Assembly: GCF_024125445.1 (NCBI RefSeq)
Contig: NZ_JAMXWM010000003.1
Coordinates: 1-64,000 of the forward strand
Source: Sporolactobacillus shoreicorticis
GTDB lineage: Bacteria; Bacillota; Bacilli; Bacillales; Sporolactobacillaceae
Reading direction: 5' to 3'
Length of the DNA: 64,000 nt
This document shows, one piece after another, positions 7,960 to 15,267 of this stretch. The notes below the pieces were generated by a model. It worked only from the letters and a program-made list of their open reading frames with translations. It did no database searches and was not told the origin of the DNA. Each line of letters opens with the position of its first letter. Within the stretch, counting starts at the first letter, position 1. The position numbers were made by a program, and so were the translations under genes.

Positions 7960-9702
7960 TTATTTTATTGAACTGAGAACATAAACCGTGGCATCAAAGG
8001 AATTATCTGATACACCCTCAACAGTGAGATTTTGAAAAATGATCTTTATTTTTGCTTTATCATTCTCCTTTTCGAAGGACATCTGATCAACGGCTACTGT
8101 ATCGCTTCCCGCATTTTTTTTACTTTTTTCTACGTGATCAATCATTGGGGCGAGCGGCGCGGATAGCACAACACTTTCCTTCGAATCGGTAATTTGAATG
8201 GTTCCATATTTCCCAGTAGGTTCAAAGGACACTTGATAAACAACTCCGTCCTCCGACATTCTGCTTATCGAAAAGTGGTTTTTTCCACCCGGTTTATTGA
8301 TTGAAAGACTCGCTAAATAATCATAACCGGAAATACGCACCGCATGATTCGTGCCAATGTCAAAGTTTTGGTAATTGCTCCTGGCATAAGGTGAGAATCC
8401 AAAGGTTTTTTCAAAATCAGATGAAATGTCAAAGTTCCTCGGTAGGTAAGAGAGCCGGTGAAGTGCGTTAATCTGCTCTAAATAGCTGATCGAACGAGCA
8501 ATCATCTCCTGATCTTTTCGCTCAATACTTGGATTGGGTTGGACCTGGTGATTGCGAATCATTTGATTGCGTTCAAGCACCATTTGAAGTCGGGCAGTCT
8601 GACTGGTCCGGCCTATCGTAAATGCGTCAATCGGCGGTGTCACTGCGATTACGGAGCAAACGATTGCAAGGATGGCAAGTGTTCCTCTATTCTTCAGTGA
8701 CGAGATACTTAAAATAACGCCGCTTACTGCCGCATACAGGCAGAATAGCAAAACGAGATAATGCGTATGCGTCATTCCTTGATTTACAACAATCAGCAAA
8801 GTCGACACAAACTGGAACATGGCAATAGGAATCAGCAATTTGGGTGCTAAATTTCGAAAAAGCACTGCAGACTGATTCATTAACCAATTCGATAAAATAT
8901 AAATCAGCAGTACCGCGACACAGTAAGACAAGATAAGCGGTTCCAGCAAATTCTCATTCCATTCCCTTATTGCAATCGTTTTAATCATATAGATGAGCAA
9001 TACAAGGCTGTAGATTGCCGCAGTCGGAATCATGACATATGAAATCAGCAGATCAAGGAATTTTGGAACCTTTGCCGCATGTTCGAATTCCGCAGAGTTC
9101 TCATCATGAAATACGGGAAGCAGAGATAGAAAGAGAGTTGGTGCCCACACCGTCCACAGAATGATCCCCGTATATGAATAGGGTCGTGATCCGATTTGAA
9201 CGAGCAGCGTATCCACTGCTACAAGAATCAGCATGATCCCGCCATAAATAATTATTGAGAAAAAAAGGGAACGGAATATTGATTTAAACAAAATCATAAC
9301 GTTCGTATAAAAAGAACATCCTCCTCTAAGCGAGGGAAGCCAGGCAAAGGTTATAAAAAGCCCAAAAATGGCAATACTTGTCCGCGTCAACACGATTGTA
9401 CTGAACGCAGGATCATGGCGAATGAAAAGAAAATCAAGAATAGAAAGCAGCGTTGCCCCCACTATCGAGAACATGCGTATCCACCATGAATATGCATACC
9501 GTTCGGCACATACCTGAGCCGCGCTAAATGCAAGCGCAGCAAAAACCAACGTAACAATCATGTTACCGTATTTATGACCGGACTCAATAGTCGCGCATTG
9601 TATCACTGCAAGAACAACAAGCAGCAGAAAGGTTAGCGGAAATCGCATAATCGTTGTATTCAGGCCTGTCAATCGCCTTGCCAACACAGCAAGCAGTTTC
9701 AT
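7960..9702 (-). CDS. DUF4153 multispanning membrane protein
   Basis: A 580-residue protein: roughly twelve hydrophobic helices in the first 380 residues, followed by a soluble domain of about 200 residues with alternating strands (for example GKYGTIQITDSKESVVLSA). The membrane part matches the DUF4153 family (VRISGYDYL and NYQNFDIGTNHA lie in the extracytoplasmic tail). Its biochemical role is unknown. ATG 9702 is chosen for its AAAGGTGATTAC site; an upstream in-frame start at 9828 lacks one. It lies upstream of the DUF2975 operon but has its own terminator, so it is transcribed separately. Confidence 0.75.
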   Translation of the reverse strand: MKLLAVLARRLTGLNTTIMRFPLTFLLLVVLAVIQCATIESGHKYGNMIVTLVFAALAFSAAQVCAERYAYSWWIRMFSIVGATLLSILDFLFIRHDPAFSTIVLTRTSIAIFGLFITFAWLPSLRGGCSFYTNVMILFKSIFRSLFFSIIIYGGIMLILVAVDTLLVQIGSRPYSYTGIILWTVWAPTLFLSLLPVFHDENSAEFEHAAKVPKFLDLLISYVMIPTAAIYSLVLLIYMIKTIAIREWNENLLEPLILSYCVAVLLIYILSNWLMNQSAVLFRNLAPKLLIPIAMFQFVSTLLIVVNQGMTHTHYLVLLFCLYAAVSGVILSISSLKNRGTLAILAIVCSVIAVTPPIDAFTIGRTSQTARLQMVLERNQMIRNHQVQPNPSIERKDQEMIARSISYLEQINALHRLSYLPRNFDISSDFEKTFGFSPYARSNYQNFDIGTNHAVRISGYDYLASLSINKPGGKNHFSISRMSEDGVVYQVSFEPTGKYGTIQITDSKESVVLSAPLAPMIDHVEKSKKNAGSDTVAVDQMSFEKENDKAKIKIIFQNLTVEGVSDNSFDATVYVLSSIK

Positions 9703-10021
9703 CGTAATCACCTTTGAAATGTTTTTTCCCAACAATCTATTTTTAAAGAAACCCTGATAAAGATGAGCCTTTGAAGCAGGGCTGAGCCTTAGTTGCGACA
9801 ACGGATGACCCAGTGTCCGGCTTGTCACAGGACATGCGTTATGGGGGGCTATTGTGCTAAACTCCGCTAATCTGTTAAGAATTTATAGCTTCTAATTGTA
9901 CGAAAAAAAATGCGCAATGGCTTCATTTGTCACTATTATCTGCCTGAATAGCAAAAATTAAATTAAAAAAAGAGCACCAATCGCTTGCATCGGACAAAAT
10001 CAAAGGAGTAAACTATAGATG

Positions 10022-10035
10022 TGAAAGCGCTAACA
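10022..10035 (+). promoter_or_regulatory. Catabolite responsive element (cre), perfect match
   Basis: TGAAAGCGCTAACA matches the Bacillus cre consensus TGWAANCGNTNWCA at all 14 positions. It lies 27 bases upstream of a 30-residue ORF and next to a -10-like TATAGAT, where CcpA binding would block transcription. Confidence 0.65.
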
Positions 10036-10062
10036 TTTTAATTTAGGGAGCGTGACAGAGAG

Positions 10063-10155
10063 ATGACTATATTAGGTGTGTTTGGAACGGTTTGTGTTAT
10101 TATTCCGGTCATTGCTGCTGTTATTTGGGATCGCTATCATACCCGTGCTCAGTAA
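10063..10155 (+). CDS. 30-residue single-span membrane peptide
   Basis: ATG 10063 to TAA 10155 encodes a 30-residue peptide opening MTILGVFGTVCVIIPVIAAV and ending with a charged tail (WDRYHTRAQ). This is one membrane helix with a positive cytoplasmic end. A GGGAG site lies about 15 bases upstream, somewhat far; GAGAG is closer. A perfect cre lies upstream and a hairpin terminator downstream, so the unit looks like a complete, sugar-controlled small gene. I know no family. Small regulatory membrane peptides have this form, but the function is open. Confidence 0.5.
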   Translation: MTILGVFGTVCVIIPVIAAVIWDRYHTRAQ

Positions 10156-10204
10156 AAACGGACGTTCCCAATCCAGATAGAGATTTTTCCCCAATAAAAA
10201 TGAA

Positions 10205-10245
10205 TCGCTCATGCCCGCTTTCGGCAGACATGAGCCTTTATTTAT
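10205..10245 (+). terminator. Terminator after the 30-residue ORF
   Basis: GCTCATG (10207-10213) pairs with CATGAGC (10229-10235), with further internal pairing, followed by a T-rich tail. Confidence 0.6.
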
Positions 10246-10274
10246 TCAAGCAAATTGTGCGTTTATTGATTCAA

Positions 10275-10646
10275 TTAGTTGTGATAAACTCTTATCTTGA
10301 TCTTTTTTCTTCCCCACTTAATCGCTTGTTTTCTTGTTTTATAGTGAACATCAATGACCTTTCCTTTAATTCGTCTGCCAACATCTCTCGCGATTGCGTA
10401 ACCATAACCCGGTACATATACCTTTGACCCAAGCGGAATGACACGTGGATCGACGGCAATGGCTTTCGCCGACGGGTGTTTTTTATAATTAAAACCTGTT
10501 GCGGTTCGTCCAAGCTCACAGTATGAAGTCGCGCTCACTGAAATTTTTTTGTATTTTGATTTCGCTGTCGCAGAATTTTCCGGAATTCCGGCAAAAAGAA
10601 CAGCGATTACGGTGACTAACAAAATGATTTTTTGCATGTTCAACAT
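10275..10646 (-). CDS. Secreted 3D-domain protein (cell wall hydrolase-like)
   Basis: A 123-residue protein with an N-terminal signal peptide (residues 1-28: MLNMQKIILLVTVIAVLFAG, then NSATAKS). The 3D domain follows: VSATSYCELGRTATG, KAIAVDPRVIPLGSKVYVPG, IARDVGRRIKGKVIDVHY and KQAIKWGRKKIKIRVY. The three conserved Asp positions (AVDP, ARD, IDV) are present. The fold is the double-psi beta barrel of lytic transglycosylases such as MltA and the Bacillus YuiC and YocH group. It is short, consisting of signal plus domain only, with no LysM or SH3 binding modules. It probably acts on peptidoglycan outside the membrane. Confidence 0.88.
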   Translation of the reverse strand: MLNMQKIILLVTVIAVLFAGIPENSATAKSKYKKISVSATSYCELGRTATGFNYKKHPSAKAIAVDPRVIPLGSKVYVPGYGYAIARDVGRRIKGKVIDVHYKTRKQAIKWGRKKIKIRVYHN

Positions 10647-10790
10647 CCCTTGTTTTCTGTCTGACTACAATTTATCAATTTTATATAACAGCCATGTATC
10701 ATAACTGTTCTTATTTCATTACAGCTGCTTAACAAAATAATTGCGTTTTTTATACTATTTATGAAACATGTATAGTTCATCGCTTTTTAT

Positions 10791-10820
10791 TTGCAACTGT
10801 CAGAAAAACGACAATATAAT
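10791..10820 (+). promoter_or_regulatory. Sigma-A promoter
   Basis: TTGCAA (10791) and TATAAT (10815) with an 18-base spacer lie upstream of the gene at 10859. Confidence 0.6.
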
Positions 10821-10858
10821 CATATACTTTCCTCAGGGGAATCATGGGAGGGTGAATC

Positions 10859-11206
10859 ATGTTAGCTAAATTAGAGAAACTTGTGGGTAACACATATAAA
10901 CCACATGAGCTTGATGAGCTTTGTGCACGAATAACCGGAGGGCAACGAGAATTCCAGCGCCTATACTGGGAGGATATTGTTGGACTGGAAAATATGTCCT
11001 ATCAAACGAAATCCGGAATTACCTATGTCATTGAATTTAATCTGTATAAAGATGAAGGAGAGTTCAACAGTGTCCTTGAGGTCAGTGATGTCGAAGAACT
11101 GGATCGTACAGCCCCTTCTGCGAATTATCATAAGCTGTACCTGATTCTTCTTGGCATTATCATTGTTTCTATAACTGTTTACTACCTGTTTTCCTTATTT
11201 CATTAA
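10859..11206 (+). CDS. Hypothetical tail-anchored protein
   Basis: A 115-residue protein. The first 90 residues are soluble and mixed alpha/beta, with CARITGGQREFQRLYWEDI and SGITYVIEFNLYKDEGEF. A single hydrophobic helix at about residues 94-112 (LYLILLGIIIVSITVYYLF) is followed by three residues, so the protein is probably C-terminally anchored with its domain in the cytoplasm. GGGAGGGTG precedes ATG 10859 and a sigma-A promoter lies 40 bases upstream. I recognise no family. Confidence 0.65.
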   Translation: MLAKLEKLVGNTYKPHELDELCARITGGQREFQRLYWEDIVGLENMSYQTKSGITYVIEFNLYKDEGEFNSVLEVSDVEELDRTAPSANYHKLYLILLGIIIVSITVYYLFSLFH

Positions 11207-11292
11207 GCGATTTACATAGATGAGCGAAAGTTGCGTCCTGAGCCTGCTTGGTTCATAATAATTAACATGATCGTGCTGGAAACTATTGTCGA

Positions 11293-11321
11293 TTGACAAG
11301 CGGTTATCAATGAAATTATTT
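11293..11321 (+). promoter_or_regulatory. Sigma-A-like promoter
   Basis: TTGACA (11293) and TTATTT (11316) with a 17-base spacer. It predicts transcription starting near 11328, which argues against a GTG start at 11327 for the next gene. Confidence 0.45.
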
Positions 11322-11398
11322 TCACCGTGCAGCAGGTCAAAATAGATACAGCGGTATTTTGTTTATCTTCTGTGATTGATTATTTGGAGGTTTTTAAA

Positions 11399-11812
11399 AT
11401 TAAACTGGAACCAACACGTATTGTAAGGCTCCCTTTTGTCACTGACTTAAAGTGGGATCAACTGATTCCTCAAAAAATAAATGATTACAATCATTTTTAT
11501 TCCTATGCCATCCATGATAACGAGCGTATTTTCCCAGAAACATTCGCTCTTAATAATCGTGACATTGCTATTGTGGACTACATTGGTATTAAGAACTTCA
11601 ACATATGGATTGTCGAACCGCGCCGCATGTTTGTCGAAGGTGACCGGATCATCATTCAAATGAAAGATCGCCGTCTTTTTGCCGGAAAATCAAAACTTCT
11701 CACAGACCATTCGCTGATCCTAAGAGATAATGAGGATATTAACTGTGACGTACTGGATTTCGCTGATGTTCATTTTATCGGGCGATTTGCGCGTGGAATT
11801 AGTACGCTGTAG
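11399..11812 (+). CDS. Hypothetical protein with possible ATT start
   Basis: A soluble protein of about 137 residues: KLEPTRIVRLPFVTDLKWDQ, FALNNRDIAIVDYIGIKNFN, EGDRIIIQMKDRRLFAGKSK and FADVHFIGRFARGI. The sheet-rich second half (NRDIAIVDY..., GDRIIIQMKDRR) recalls LexA/S24-type beta barrels, but I cannot identify the Ser/Lys pair, so I do not assign it. The only good ribosome site (TTGGAGG) is followed after 8 bases by ATT at 11399. The alternative GTG at 11327 has no ribosome site and coincides with the predicted transcript start. If real, ATT is a rare, weak start like that of infC. Confidence 0.5.
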   Translation: MKLEPTRIVRLPFVTDLKWDQLIPQKINDYNHFYSYAIHDNERIFPETFALNNRDIAIVDYIGIKNFNIWIVEPRRMFVEGDRIIIQMKDRRLFAGKSKLLTDHSLILRDNEDINCDVLDFADVHFIGRFARGISTL

Positions 11813-11827
11813 TGAATGTCTCAGTTT

Positions 11828-11864
11828 GTTTTCCAATGAAAGAAATATTCTTTTATTGGAAAAC
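11828..11864. repeat. 37-nt near-perfect hairpin
   Basis: Two 17-base arms (beginning GTTTTCCAATG and ending ATTGGAAAAC) pair fully, with one G-U pair, around a 3-base loop. Neither strand has a T-run directly after it, so it is not a typical intrinsic terminator. It lies 15 bases after the preceding stop codon. Confidence 0.7.
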
Positions 11865-11945
11865 AAAAAGCCCTCAGAAGTTAGAGAACTTCCCCAACAT
11901 TTGGAGGTTCGTTCTAGGATCATTAAGAAAAAGAAGCGATAAAAA

Positions 11946-12113
11946 TTAATTTTCATAACGAAAAGCTTGTTCACATATGAGTGGACAGACTTTCATCGTA
12001 TGAGCGTCCAAGTCTTCATGAAACAAATGTATTGCCATAATTTGCCGATGATCGTATCCATGATAAATAAAAAATGCCTGACTTGCATTCAGAAATCCGG
12101 GAACAGGTTTCCC
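11946..12113 (-). pseudogene. C-terminal remnant of an unknown gene
   Basis: The minus strand has a protein-like open stretch, KPVPGFLNASQAFFIYHGYD then RQIMAIHLFHEDLDAH and KVCPLICEQAFRYEN, ending at a stop at 11946. It has no start or ribosome site, and frames break upstream. I do not recognise it. The rest of 11943-12253 holds nothing else I can name. Confidence 0.25.
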
Positions 12114-12253
12114 GCATCATGGTGACCGTCTGACCAAGATTCCATTGCAAAGCCCATCTTCCTTCTAAACAGATGATGTCTATCCGTTGTTTCGAGTACC
12201 ACCTTGTACACATCTCATACCATTATAGTCATTGGGGAAAACTTGATTCTCTG

Positions 12254-13153
12254 TCAAGTGCTACTTTTCAACCGCTTAATAATCGGAATCAGAGACTCAT
12301 TTCTTTGTTCAAAATAGCCATGCATTGGATTGATTCCCTTAGAAATGCGATCCAGCATCGTCGTAATCGTGAACGATTCGGCACGGAGTGCATCATTTAC
12401 TTCGTACCAAAACAGTGGAGCAGCTACAGTTGCCCCCTCCTTCCCCCTAGGAGAATAGGGACTGATGATTGTTTTTCCTTCTGCATGCTGGACATAGTCA
12501 ATATATAGCCTGCCTCCCCGGTTTTTTTTTAATCGTTCGGTTGTAAAGTACGCTGGTGACCGACTCACAAGAAGATCCGCGACAAATTTAGTGAATAATC
12601 GCGTGTCCGCATAACTGAAACCGAGTCCTGAAACGGGAAGATGAATCTGCAATCCTCTGCTTCCGGACAATTTGGGAAAACTGATGATGGACAGTCGTTC
12701 AAAAAGTATCTTCATCTCGACTGCTGCTTTTACTGCAAGCGAAAATGCCGAACGTTCAGGCGGATCTAAATCGAAAATAATTTCCTCCGGTCCGACTGCC
12801 CCTGCTTTTTGAAAGGGAATATGAAATTCAATAGCGAGTTGATTACCAAGCCAAGTCAGCGTTTCCGTATTGTCGCATACAATGTACTGCGTTCCGTCTT
12901 CTGTGTACGTGCGAATGGAAGCCGGTGCATAATTCGGGCAATTTTTTTGAAAAAAAGACGTTCCGGGAACACCGTGCGGAAAACGGATGACAGTTAACGC
13001 ACGCCCGGATAAAAATGGCAGCATCATTGGGGCCGCTATTTTTAAATAGTCAATGAATTGCTGTTTAGTAATCAATGGATGCTGCCATACCGGCTTTTCC
13101 GGATGGGTGATCCGGAAACCGCGATCCAACAAAATGGATTCCGATGTTTTCAT
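12254..13153 (-). CDS. ligD: LigD polymerase/primase domain protein (NHEJ)
   Basis: A 299-residue protein matching the archaeo-eukaryotic primase (POL) domain of bacterial LigD. It starts with RITHPEKPVWQ and IDYLKIAAPMMLPFLSGRAL. The catalytic motif EEIIFDLDPP (Asp-x-Asp metal ligands), SGSRGLQIHLPV and the C-terminal GRLYIDYVQHAEGKTIISPYSPR block are present. It fills or adds nucleotides at broken ends during non-homologous end joining. In B. subtilis this domain is the C-terminal half of one LigD polypeptide; here it is a separate gene whose ATG overlaps the ligase stop (ATGA). There is no phosphoesterase domain. Confidence 0.92.
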   Translation of the reverse strand: MKTSESILLDRGFRITHPEKPVWQHPLITKQQFIDYLKIAAPMMLPFLSGRALTVIRFPHGVPGTSFFQKNCPNYAPASIRTYTEDGTQYIVCDNTETLTWLGNQLAIEFHIPFQKAGAVGPEEIIFDLDPPERSAFSLAVKAAVEMKILFERLSIISFPKLSGSRGLQIHLPVSGLGFSYADTRLFTKFVADLLVSRSPAYFTTERLKKNRGGRLYIDYVQHAEGKTIISPYSPRGKEGATVAAPLFWYEVNDALRAESFTITTMLDRISKGINPMHGYFEQRNESLIPIIKRLKSST

Positions 13154-14103
13154 TCATTCATCTCCTCAATCGTGCATTGTTTCGGGTTTATACGAACAAA
13201 TGCCTGAATACTTGGTTGCCTGAGCATTCCCCCCGCTGTCCATTCTTGGAACACAATCTTGACAGTAAGCTGAAGCTGCAGCCACTGTGCTTCCTCACTT
13301 CGATCCACTTGATTGACAAACGGATTATCATCTCGTTTCAGCCGACGGGCGAGCACAGTAACCAAATGCCAATCGTCTTGAGTTAATTTACCTGTGCCCG
13401 CATGGCCAATATAGACAAGCTGCCCTCCCGAATCATACAAACCGAGAAGCAGGGCATTAACCGTACCGGCTCTGAACGTCACTCCGCCAACAATTGCCGT
13501 TAAATCGCGTGTTACTTTTATTTTTCGCCAGTTTTCATTTTTACCGTTAATGAGGTATGCGCTGTCGAGTTTTTTTGAAACAATGCCTTCCATGTGCTGT
13601 GTTTGTACCGAAGTGAACAGCGATTTACCATTCTGAAAAACCGGCACGAGCTGAACGCGATCACTCACCGGCAGCCATTTTCTCAGCAACTCTGCTCGTT
13701 CATAAAGTGATCGCCCATGCACCCAGTTTCCATTACAGAAAATAAGGTCAAAGACCATATAAAAGACAGGAACGGCATACTCAAGCACTTGAATTCGCGA
13801 TTGATTGCGCGCACTGTCCCGCTTCATAACCTCATGAAAAGACGGCCTTCCCTGGGCATCCAGCGCAATGACTTCTCCATCCAAAATTAATGAATTCGCC
13901 TTCGTATGATCACAAATGGTACCAAGTTCAGGATAGTTTTTTGTTCGTTCATTTTTTCTCCGGTTAAACAGCCGAAGATCATGTCCATCATAATAGGTTA
14001 AAATGCGTACACCGTCCCACTTCACCTGATGAATCCAATTTACTCCGCTTGGAATTTCAGCATCAGGGATGGGTTCAAACGGCACAATCGGCTGAAGCTT
14101 CAT
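13150..14103 (-). CDS. ligD: ATP-dependent DNA ligase, LigD ligase domain (NHEJ)
   Basis: A 317-residue ligase. The nucleotidyltransferase domain has the adenylation motif KWDGVR at about residues 28-33, LILDGEVIAL (motif III), FDLIF, EGIVSKK (motif IV) and WRKIKV (motif V). The OB-fold follows with GTVNALLLGLYDSGGQLVYIG and ends with RQPSIQAFVRI. It seals double-strand breaks recruited by Ku. ATG 14103 lies 3 bases after the ku stop, and its own stop overlaps the next gene, so all three are one operon and translationally coupled. B. subtilis LigD fuses this to the polymerase domain. Confidence 0.93.
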   Translation of the reverse strand: MKLQPIVPFEPIPDAEIPSGVNWIHQVKWDGVRILTYYDGHDLRLFNRRKNERTKNYPELGTICDHTKANSLILDGEVIALDAQGRPSFHEVMKRDSARNQSRIQVLEYAVPVFYMVFDLIFCNGNWVHGRSLYERAELLRKWLPVSDRVQLVPVFQNGKSLFTSVQTQHMEGIVSKKLDSAYLINGKNENWRKIKVTRDLTAIVGGVTFRAGTVNALLLGLYDSGGQLVYIGHAGTGKLTQDDWHLVTVLARRLKRDDNPFVNQVDRSEEAQWLQLQLTVKIVFQEWTAGGMLRQPSIQAFVRINPKQCTIEEMNE

Positions 14104-14106
14104 CGT

Positions 14107-14922
14107 TCAGACCGTTTTCTTCCGGCGTGCCGTTGTTTTTCTTTTCGGCTTTGTTTCCTTTACACTCGCTTCGAGTGCGGAAAGCAAATCAACGACATTT
14201 GGTTGTGGTACATGGCCTTTTTTCTGTTTTACAGGCATACCGGAAACCTTGTCTTCAATTAATTTTTCCAATTTTAATCGATAGTCATCCTTGTAATGTT
14301 CCGGCTGGAAAACAGTTGTCAGCTGATCAATCAGCTGATTCGCAATTGTCATTTCTTTCGGAGCATTGTCCGTCTTCACGTCGCCAAGACCCGGTACCTC
14401 GCTGATACTGCGCACCTCATCCGGGTAGTACAATGTTTCAAGCAGCATACCGTTTTCAAAGCTGCGGATCGCAGCAAGATGCTGTTTTGAGCGAATGATA
14501 ATAGTCGCAATCGCAATTTTATCAGAGTCTTGAATCGCTTGCTTTAATAAAGAAAACGCACGCAAACCGTTGCCATTGTCCGGACCGATAAAATAGGACT
14601 TTTCATAATAAATCGGATCAATCTCCGCCAATTTTACAAAATTAACGATTTCAATATGTTTGTCTCCATCCTCCTGAAGATCGTTTAATTCCTGTTCATT
14701 AATGGGTACAAATTGCCCCGGTGCATATTCATACCCTTTAATTATCGCTTCATTTTCAACCGCTTTTCCACATTTTGAACAGGTACGCGTGTAATTAATC
14801 GGTGCCATACATTCCTTATGCAGCATTCTTAAACGGACATCCTTATTTTCAGTAGCGGTATATAATTTAATTGGAATATAAACGAGCCCGAATTGAATTG
14901 ATCCTTTCCACATTGTTCGCAT
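14107..14922 (-). CDS. ku: Ku DNA end-binding protein (NHEJ)
   Basis: A 271-residue bacterial Ku homodimer subunit: MRTMWKGSIQFGLVYIPIKL at the start, the CSKCGKAVENEAIIKGYEY core, the long beta-barrel bridge, and LIDQLTTVFQPEHYKDDYR near the end. The C-terminus is basic (KPKRKTTARRKKTV), as in Ku proteins that hold DNA or ligase through a Lys-rich tail. It threads on broken ends and recruits LigD. ATG 14922 is preferred over 14988: the sites GAGGTG and a sigma-G-like -10 (14940-14946) lie just upstream, inside the longer reading. First gene of the operon. Confidence 0.94.
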   Translation of the reverse strand: MRTMWKGSIQFGLVYIPIKLYTATENKDVRLRMLHKECMAPINYTRTCSKCGKAVENEAIIKGYEYAPGQFVPINEQELNDLQEDGDKHIEIVNFVKLAEIDPIYYEKSYFIGPDNGNGLRAFSLLKQAIQDSDKIAIATIIIRSKQHLAAIRSFENGMLLETLYYPDEVRSISEVPGLGDVKTDNAPKEMTIANQLIDQLTTVFQPEHYKDDYRLKLEKLIEDKVSGMPVKQKKGHVPQPNVVDLLSALEASVKETKPKRKTTARRKKTV

Positions 14923-14939
14923 CTTGTTCACCTCGGCAT

Positions 14940-14968
14940 TAGTATGTGCGCGATCGCGATCCATTAAC
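14940..14968 (-). promoter_or_regulatory. Possible sigma-G promoter of the ku-ligD operon
   Basis: The minus strand has CATACTA (14940-14946), a perfect sigma-G -10, and GTTAA (14964-14968), a weak -35, with a 17-base spacer. In B. subtilis ku/ligD are known to be forespore genes under sigma-G. The start would give a leader of about 12-15 bases. Confidence 0.45.
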
Positions 14969-15000
14969 TGCGAACTGACTATTTTCATTATTTTTACAGA

Positions 15001-15029
15001 AAAAAAAGCCTCTCAAATTATTGAGAAGC
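15001..15029 (-). terminator. Strong terminator upstream of ku
   Basis: On the minus strand GCTTCTCAA pairs with TTGAGAGGC (one G-U) and is followed by eight or nine T's. It isolates the ku operon from upstream transcription. Confidence 0.8.
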
Positions 15030-15070
15030 GAAAAAAGGATGTTACCTATCAGAAACAGAAGGCAATTCAT

Positions 15071-15100
15071 ATTATATAACTTGGAATTAAGAATGCACAA
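15071..15100 (-). promoter_or_regulatory. Possible sigma-A promoter between tandem terminators
   Basis: TTGTGC (15095-15100) and TATAAT (15071-15076) on the minus strand with an 18-base spacer. A transcript from here would meet the terminator at 15001-15029 after about 60 bases, so it would make a short RNA or attenuated leader. Confidence 0.3.
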
Positions 15101-15153
15101 GTTTTTTGTTCTCAAATCAGCAAAAGATTTATATTGCAACCAAGCAAGGATAT

Positions 15154-15181
15154 GAAAAAAAGGACCTTTTCTCAAGGTCCT
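15154..15181 (-). terminator. Terminator of queH
   Basis: AGGACCTT and AAGGTCCT pair over a 5-base loop; on the minus strand a run of T's follows. It lies about 90 bases after the queH stop. Confidence 0.75.
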
Positions 15182-15267
15182 AAAAAGGGGGGTTATTACT
15201 TTCACGAGTTACAAATTTAGCATAACAGAGAATGAAAAAAAATTCTACATTTTTTGCAAATATTTTA

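Noticed and set aside
7960-9702. A respiratory or secretion subunit
   Set aside because: No cofactor, nucleotide or transport motif is visible; the helix pattern and tail fit DUF4153 only.
10092-10427. 111-residue plus-strand ORF
   Set aside because: It overlaps the 30-residue ORF in another frame, a terminator, and the 3D-domain gene in antisense.
15071-15076. This TATAAT as the ku promoter
   Set aside because: A strong terminator lies between it and ku, so it would mostly yield a short RNA.
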